This document shows, in pieces, positions 9,235-14,400 of a DNA stretch of 14,400 bases. The stretch is from the NCBI GenBank assembly GCA_036939755.1, contig JALLAZ010000523.1, forward strand, positions 1 through 14,400, written 5' to 3'. Made by a program: the position numbers and the translations under genes. The stretch's first letter is position 1, and every line of letters begins with the position of its first letter. This DNA is from Stephanodiscus triporus (Eukaryota; Bacillariophyta; Thalassiosirophyceae; Thalassiosirales; Thalassiosiraceae). A model generated the notes under the pieces. That model searched no databases, was not told the DNA's origin, and saw nothing but the letters and a program-made list of their open reading frames with translations.

Positions 9235-10066
9235 ATGATGCAAGCTCCCCTGATGATTGTGCTGTATCTATGTCTGTATCTGGGGGTAGTCCTCGGTGGC
9301 TGTTCAGCGCTATCAGTCCGGATTGATTCTGGATACCTAATTAGCATCCATCGCGATGCATCAACAACATATCCCTTCAGTGATCACCTTCCTGCATCGC
9401 GTCCTTCAAACGATGACGAGTCCACATTATTCGGTATTAAAGTCATCTCGCGTAATTCATGGTGCAGATTCCAGCCCGCCGATTCTCCGAGAGCCGATGA
9501 CGATAATATGAAATTCCACCACAAGTATATTAGCAACGAAAAAGCAACAGCAAATTTGCTGCATTCGATTGCTTTGGTGGCGTCTTGTCGGCGACTTTTA
9601 TTTCTTTTCATTTCCATTGCGGTGATGAACTTTGTGCGATCTACAATTCTAAAGGCGAGTAGGAGAGTATAGACTTTTCTTCTGAATAGTCTCTGACTTC
9701 GTCTCCCTTTTACTATTTGCCTCTGACACCGCATCCCACTTCTTGTAATCGAATCACAATAGATCCCAAAAAGCGACAAAAAGATGTTCGACCAATGCCC
9801 GTGGCCCTTCACGTTATTCCACGATCCGATCAAATTTTTTAGCGATGGGGCAACTCACGTGGTGGTTCTATGGGCGATCATTTGTCAGGTATATTCGCGT
9901 TTTGTGATAGCCCGTGCGATTATTCCATGAGGAAGCAAACGAATCAAGAACTGCCCAGGAAGAGAAATCTGTCTACCTAGATACTGACATCCTGTCTTAG
10001 TGTTTCTTCGACTATCGAAAAGTTTGTTTGGTTCAGCGCATCATAATTTTGATGAACTCAGACTAA
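9235..10066 (+). CDS. Probable three-exon gene for a small membrane protein of unknown function
   Basis: I do not recognise the family. The best model is join(9235..9654, 9763..9888, 10001..10066), giving 203 aa. Exon 1 opens with a signal-peptide-like stretch (residues 1-25, hydrophobic core I-V-L-Y-L-C-L-Y-L-G, ending G-G-C-S-A). A polar middle follows, then a hydrophobic segment at about 121-136. Exon 2 encodes a tryptophan- and proline-containing C-P-W-P-F at 152-156 and H-D-P at 160-162, then V-V-V-L-W-A-I-I-C. A second hydrophobic segment continues across the exon 2/3 junction, and the protein ends with a basic patch and a short tail. All three exons join in phase 0. Exon 1 has either a GC donor (AAG|GCGAGT at 9655) or a GT donor at 9667; both keep the frame, the latter adding four residues. 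Support is splice-site logic, open frames and hydrophobicity only. The gene fits the alternating strand pattern and converges with the ABC1 kinase, with 155 bases between stops. Exon 1 alone could be chance; the model as a whole is a moderate call. Confidence 0.5.
9655..9762 (+). other. Candidate intron 1 of the hypothetical gene, possibly GC-AG
   Basis: The donor AAG|GCGAGT differs from a strong donor only by GC in place of GT, and its remaining bases fit the tighter consensus seen in GC-AG introns. The acceptor is CAATAG ending at 9762, after a pyrimidine-rich stretch. An alternative GT donor at 9667 (AGA|GTATAG) gives a 96-nt intron in the same phase. Sequence alone does not decide between them. 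Confidence 0.4.
9889..10000 (+). other. Candidate intron 2 of the hypothetical gene
   Basis: The donor is CAG|GTATAT at 9889 and the acceptor is CTGTCTTAG ending at 10000; length 112 nt, phase 0. Joining the exons extends a hydrophobic segment across the junction. If the intron is retained, the frame stays open for 13 more codons and then stops at 9928-9930. Confidence 0.5.
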
Positions 10067-10221
10067 GGCTAAACTTATTACCATACGAATTTGAGAAGGT
10101 AGAGAGACAACTTGCGAGGAAGTATAAATCATCTATTACGTGATTGTGTGAAATGGTAGCTTGCTAGCTCTAACTCTACAAACGAGGTGTGCACACGGTG
10201 ATTTATGCCAGATGGTATCTA
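10067..10221. other. Convergent 3' gap before the ABC1 kinase
   Basis: This AT-rich stretch of 155 bases lies between two convergent stop codons. No gene or strong secondary structure is apparent. It presumably holds both 3' untranslated regions. Confidence 0.5.
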
Positions 10222-13200
10222 TTATTTCGACGAAACTCCAAAGCGTTCGTTGTATTCGTCAAGCTGCCGAAGCTTCACAAATACACCATAAGGAACCCTA
10301 ACTCCAAAGAAGATTGCCGCTGCGAAGAAGGACTTGGCCAATGGCCTCGCGCCAATCATATTCTGTCCCAAAGTTGCAATGGACACCGCCGTATTGAGGA
10401 ATAAGCACGAGAGCACGGCACTGAAAATGTTGGATTGGACCAACTTATTCCGCTCGATCATCCGTTCAACTTCCATCGCACGGACTCGGGGTTTCAACTC
10501 TCCCTTTTCGAGCCTTGTTACGATGCCCTCGATCTTTCCAACCCGCCGAGGCTGCGTGATAGCCATGTTGATGTCCACTGGCCTCCAACCAGCACGCTTC
10601 AAGACGCGCAAGAGCGTTGTCTGAAACGCATTTCCATCTTTCAAATCCAACAACCCCTTCAAGTATGGCAGTGTCAGACGTGTTAGGTCATATTTTGGAT
10701 CCAAAGTTTTTCCAATACCATCCAATGTAAAGAAAGCCTTTAGCACGAATGTCCACGTAGGCGGGAAAATAAAGGGACTCTCGGCATTGAGTGAAAGGAA
10801 CTCTTCTCCTAACTCCTTCCTCCTCTGACGAATTATTTTCTTCTTCTCCTCTTCTGGAAGATCGGCCTCCCATTGAGTGCCGCCCTTCAATGTTGCCTGG
10901 AAACGATCGATAAAATCTTGTCCCACCTTCTCCACGGATATGCGATCCACTCCCCTACGTAGCATTCCCAGGCGTTCCAGCGCATCACACGCATCTTTTA
11001 CATCAGCATCGTAGTAGAGAGCAAAGAAGAAGTCCACAAGGCCCTTCCTTTCAACGGGGCCGAACTCATCCATCATCCCGAAGTCATAAAAGATCAATCC
11101 AGCCTCCCCATTGGGAAGCTTTTGGACGGCCACGTTACCAGGGTGAGGCTTTGGAGAGGAGGATAAACATACACATATGAGCGATACATAAGAATAGGGT
11201 AGTCAACAGTAGAAGCGGGAAGTAGGCTCACATCACAATGGAAGAACCCGTGTCGACAGAGCTGCTCCAAGAATGCCTCTGCTGACTTTGTGCTTATGTC
11301 GACTGGATCGAGGCCTGCTTCACGGATACTCTCAATGTCGGTAATCTTAATTCCTGGGCAATATTCCATCGTAAGAACTTTGTCCGTGGTGTACTCGTGA
11401 TATGTCTTCGGAGCTTTAATGTGCGCAAACTTTGGTGTGGCGAAATTGTCCCGAAACCGATCGCAATTATTAATCTCCTTCAGATAATCAATCTCCTCAT
11501 AGAGCAACCTCTTCATTTCAAAGTACACGCTAACCCAACTTCTCTTGGTGTTTTTGTCCATAAGACCACCTTCTGATGTTAGATCAACGGCATCTGCGAA
11601 TTCAGCCAAGCGTTTCAACTGGCCTAAGTCCACATCAAAAAGTTCTCTCAAAAACTGACGCTGAACCTTGACTGCGAAGGTATCTTTGCCCTTCGTTGCA
11701 ACATGGACTTGTCCCAAGCTAGCCGCTTAGGTCAATTACATGGGCAATGAGTGTAAAGAATGTCAAACAGAGATGATTGTAACAAAACATCAGGATTGCC
11801 ACTTACCAGCTAAGGGCTCACTATTGAAGGTGTCGAATAGCTCATCAATCGATTTGCCGAATTCTGCTTCAATGATTTCTTGCGCTTTCGCGCCAGAGAA
11901 GGCAGGAACGTTATCCTGTAGAAGTTTCAATTGCTCAAGGTACTCCTTCGGGACAATGTCAATACGGGTGGAGAAAATTTGTCCAAGCTAGACAGAGAAT
12001 GAGCAAAGATAGGTTATGTAAGAAGCAACAAAAGCAAGGAATAAAGGATCGTGTTACACAAATCTCACTTTAATGAAGGTGGGTCCAAGCCTCAACAAAT
12101 TCTGTGTCACTTGTCCTCCTAACTTCCGTCGCTCCTCCTCGAACCTTATCTTCGACCATCTTCCACTGTTGTAGTTCTTTAAAATCCACGTATCTTTAAT
12201 ATAGAACGAGCTGAAATAAAACCAAATCTCTGCAGAGCGCCTGAATGTGGCCAATGCCCGTCCACGTTTCCCCTTCGCGGCAATCTCTCCCGTGCGCTTC
12301 CAACCCTGAATGAACTCTTCGTCGGCGATTTGTTCATCGCCAAAGGTTTTGATTCTTCCATCAGTAGGATTAGACGGAGCACGCTTACCAAAGAGTCTCC
12401 TACTGGCGGCAGCCTTTGTAATGCTTGCTGGATTTCTGCCCTCTCTCCATTTGAATGGATATGCCAAACCTCTAAAAAACATTAGCACGGCCAGGGGCGG
12501 GACGGATGCCTTTTGGATCCATCGCTGGATCAAAGCAATGGTGTAAAAAATTGGCGCAACGTTGAAGTTTCGTAGAATTTCAGTTGTCCTCATCCGTTTG
12601 CTAGTGTCTGCAACTTCATTCATGTATGTATCTCCAAGTGCAGTCTGTGTTTTGTTCTCTTTTCTAAACAATTTGTTCAACTCTTTGGCCCTATCCTTTT
12701 TGCGCCTCTCGCGCTCTTCCTCCCCCTCCCTGCGCATCCTCTCATAGTCCTCTTCCAACAATTGTTTAGGACCTGGTACTGCATCCCTATTTGACCTCAG
12801 GCCCTGAACGTCATAGAATGCAATCTCTTCACAGGCCTCCACAAACCGTTCATCAAGAGCGACTTCGAGTTGGCGGAAGAGCTCGGTAATCGAATTTGTA
12901 ATCTCAGTAGGTAGGTCATCCGAAAACGTAGTGGACGACGATGCAAGCAAGTCTATGTTGGTACCACCATCGCCATTATCATCATTCCCCGTCATATTTT
13001 GATAAACCTCATTCGCAAAATTCACCGTCAAGTCCAGAATATTGGGAACGTTATTCTCTTCTGCGCCGGCAGTCAATGATTTGATGGAGCGTTGAATATC
13101 CGAAAAGGCATCATCAGTAACTCCATTAGTCTTTATTTGTCCGACATTGTCACCATTCAAACTGGCATGACCGTCACTGGAGATGTTGGTCAATGCTCCA

Positions 13201-13688
13201 AAGGATTCCTTCTGAAAGATTCGTTCAAAAAATTCAACAAGATCGCTGGTTGAAGTAACGCTGTCTTTCGCCCCATTGACCCCATTCACTGAAGGAGCAT
13301 TACCATTGATTTTTTTGCTGTTATTGTCAGTGCTTTTGACGTCATCGTTGATCTCTTCGCGTTCTTTCGTATCTAGAAAAAGGACAGTGCTGCTAGACTT
13401 CATCATAGGCGAGAAGGCCGCAGACAGCCTTGGATCCGACCATGATCTCGATCGCGTCGTCCTACAGATCATGGACGATGACGAACGATGACCTTGGAGT
13501 ATAGTCTGACTTCGTTTCTGCACGCTTGGGTTTGGCAGCGAATGAGTTTGCTGGAAGCCTACATGATTGGCTGGACCTTGAAGGCCGCCAAGGGCAGCAA
13601 GCGAAGCTGACGCTTGGACGTGATCGACGAAAGAAATCAACGAAACTAAGGGAAGCATATCTGCCGCTGTAAGGCGACGCTGGGCCAT
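10222..13688 (-). CDS. ABC1/ADCK/UbiB-family atypical protein kinase (four exons), ABC1K1/K3-like
   Basis: The coding sequence on the minus strand is join(12069..13688, 11807..11987, 11232..11725, 10222..11148), giving 1073 aa. Residues 1 to about 370 are a long, mostly polar extension, probably disordered. The N-terminal K-x-G-Q motif is K-L-G-Q at 540-543. The Ala-rich loop A-A-A-S at 600-603 replaces the usual kinase glycine loop. The ATP Lys is near 620 (F-A-V-K-V-Q). A conserved Glu lies in Y-E-E-I-D-Y-L-K-E. The catalytic loop H-C-D-P-H-P-G-N spans 763-770, and Y-D-F-G lies at 786-789. Two hydrophobic helices follow at about 1006-1025 and 1038-1057. The wording of these motifs resembles plant plastoglobule ABC1K1/ABC1K3, which affect prenylquinone metabolism and photosystem stability; mitochondrial COQ8 is a relative. 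The N terminus has a short hydrophobic run and A-S-A-S but lacks the aromatic residue of a clean ASAFAP site, so plastid location is inferred. Met11 is an alternative start. Confidence 0.93.
11149..11231 (-). other. ABC1 kinase intron 3 (83 nt, phase 0)
   Basis: On the minus strand the donor is GAT|GTGAGC (ending at 11226) and the acceptor CCAAAG precedes CCT at 11148. It splits the catalytic loop between H-C-D and P-H-P-G-N. Removing it rebuilds the invariant family motif exactly, which makes the call very secure. Confidence 0.96.
11726..11806 (-). other. ABC1 kinase intron 2 (81 nt, phase 1)
   Basis: On the minus strand the donor is GCTG|GTAAGT and the acceptor is ACCTAAG before CGGCTAGC. 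The split codon becomes GCG (Ala601), rebuilding P-L-A-A-A-S-L-G-Q. An AG seven bases further downstream exists, but using it would shift the frame. Confidence 0.95.
11988..12068 (-). other. ABC1 kinase intron 1 (81 nt, phase 0)
   Basis: On the minus strand the donor is AAA|GTGAGA and the acceptor TGTCTAG precedes CTTGGACAA. It splits the K-x-G-Q motif after its Lys, and splicing gives [11 protein letters not shown]. Reading through adds four residues and then a TAA. Confidence 0.96.
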
Positions 13689-13893
13689 TTCTCGCGGCTT
13701 TACGGACGCTCAGTAGTCAGTCGAATATTAGATAGAAATACCAGGCCTGCCCGCATTACCTCGGGAAGAAGAATGGGAAGATTGAAAACATTTCAAGGAA
13801 AGACGATGCGTGGACAAAAGATTCTGTCTCGTAGCCTCAACCTCGTGGGGGACCAGCAATCAAATTAGTACTAAAGCAATTGTCAAATTATTT

Positions 13894-13916
13894 CTTACAA
13901 TAATAAATATTGTAAG
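13894..13916. repeat. Perfect 9-bp inverted repeat, AT-rich
   Basis: Arms CTTACAATA (13894-13902) and TATTGTAAG (13908-13916) flank a 5-nt loop. It lies about 205 bases upstream of the ABC1 kinase start codon, in AT-rich DNA. It could be a binding site for a dimeric factor or the remains of a small element; nothing nearby decides. Confidence 0.7.
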
Positions 13917-14303
13917 CAAGTAAAATTGTATGTTGCAACTAAATTGAAATTAGGCTATTGGAAGGAAAAATGTCATTTCAGGTTTCATTTCGAAGTTTAC
14001 GTACCACTAAACATTCTCATTAAAAAATACGGGGCCGGCTGGGGGTATTTTTTTACTGAGAGTAGAGCAGTATGTACAGGGTAAACCACCCTCCAAACTC
14101 CTCCGTTCTTCACCTCTTCTCTCACAATATCTCATCCCAATATTGACCTCCATATTCAACAGCATGGACACCTCAAGCTCCTTCGATGCATCTGGAACCG
14201 CACCTTCAATAACCCTACCACAGACTCCAGAGATGAAGTGGTGCACGCCAATGTGGGACGAGCAGTAACATCGATAACCTCACTTTAACAGCTTTACCCC
14301 TAC

Positions 14304-14321
14304 GGGCGCAGATATGCGCCC
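14304..14321. repeat. Perfect 7-bp inverted repeat, GC-rich
   Basis: Arms GGGCGCA (14304-14310) and TGCGCCC (14315-14321) flank the loop GATA. The GC-rich stem stands out from the AT-rich surroundings. A second GC hairpin follows 25 bases later. Confidence 0.7.
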
Positions 14322-14346
14322 AGGTTTTTCATAACTCTAAAATCTG

Positions 14347-14363
14347 CGCCGCTGGAGGCGGCG
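14347..14363. repeat. Short GC-rich hairpin
   Basis: Arms CGCCGC (14347-14352) and GCGGCG (14358-14363) flank the loop TGGAG. Short GC stems are common by chance in GC-rich DNA, so its meaning rests mainly on sitting next to the 14304-14321 repeat. Confidence 0.5.
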
Positions 14364-14400
14364 GAAGCTCACCATGGTGGGGATGTTTGTTTTTGTGTTG

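Larger units (their letters stand above)
13689..14400. other. Intergenic region upstream of the ABC1 kinase
   Basis: The first 100-200 bases should hold the kinase promoter and 5' untranslated region. The stretch is AT-rich around 13860-14040, with a polypyrimidine stretch near 14088-14130. An open frame on the minus strand (14007-14279 without a stop) has ordinary-looking composition but no recognisable domain, and I do not call it a gene. Three inverted repeats are listed separately. Confidence 0.5.

Noticed and set aside
9384..9833. 149-codon minus-strand frame overlapping the hypothetical gene at 9235
   Set aside because: It lacks a signal or domain and offers no continuation through splice sites, whereas the plus-strand model joins three segments in phase. 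It remains the main competitor if the plus model fails.
9235..13688. Functional cluster of plastid genes (leuA, hypothetical gene, ABC1 kinase)
   Set aside because: Genes are on alternating strands and belong to unrelated pathways; adjacency alone does not support a joint system.

Overview
The window looks like nuclear DNA from a stramenopile alga, most likely a centric diatom. Three things point there. The plant-type 2-isopropylmalate synthase carries a bipartite plastid presequence with an ASAFAP-type cleavage motif (S-A-F-A-P at residues 20-24), the hallmark of secondary red plastids. The genes have short spliceosomal introns of about 80-110 nt with GTGAGT/GTAAGT donors. Genes are packed closely and alternate strands. 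The species cannot be fixed from this sequence alone.

Layout, left to right. Positions 1-1232 hold a C/T-rich low-complexity tract followed by non-coding or unrecognised DNA. A major facilitator superfamily (MFS) transporter runs on the minus strand (1233-3188). A 143-bp divergent promoter separates it from SMC5 on the plus strand (join 3332..5727, 5821..6793; 1122 aa). SMC5 converges on plastid LeuA on the minus strand (6960-8990; 676 aa). A 244-bp gap then leads to a probable unrecognised three-exon gene on the plus strand (join 9235..9654, 9763..9888, 10001..10066; about 203 aa), which I assembled from open frames and splice sites. It converges on a four-exon ABC1-family atypical kinase on the minus strand (10222-13688; 1073 aa after splicing). 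Positions 13689-14400 contain AT-rich and GC-rich inverted repeats and no convincing gene.

The genes are not a pathway cluster. SMC5 acts in the nucleus on chromosome repair and replication. LeuA commits carbon to leucine in the plastid. The ABC1 kinase most resembles the plant plastid (plastoglobule) ABC1K1/ABC1K3 group. The MFS protein is a membrane transporter of unknown substrate. The link between them is structural: strictly alternating strands with short shared promoters and short convergent 3' regions.

The most notable points are: the unrecognised gene at 9235-10066, which may use a GC-AG intron; a perfect E2F-type site (TTTCCCGCGCC on the minus strand) 69 bp upstream of the SMC5 ATG in the shared MFS/SMC5 promoter; and three ABC1K introns that each fall inside a catalytic signature motif. 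I found no convincing new multi-gene system, mobile element, RNA gene or CRISPR array.
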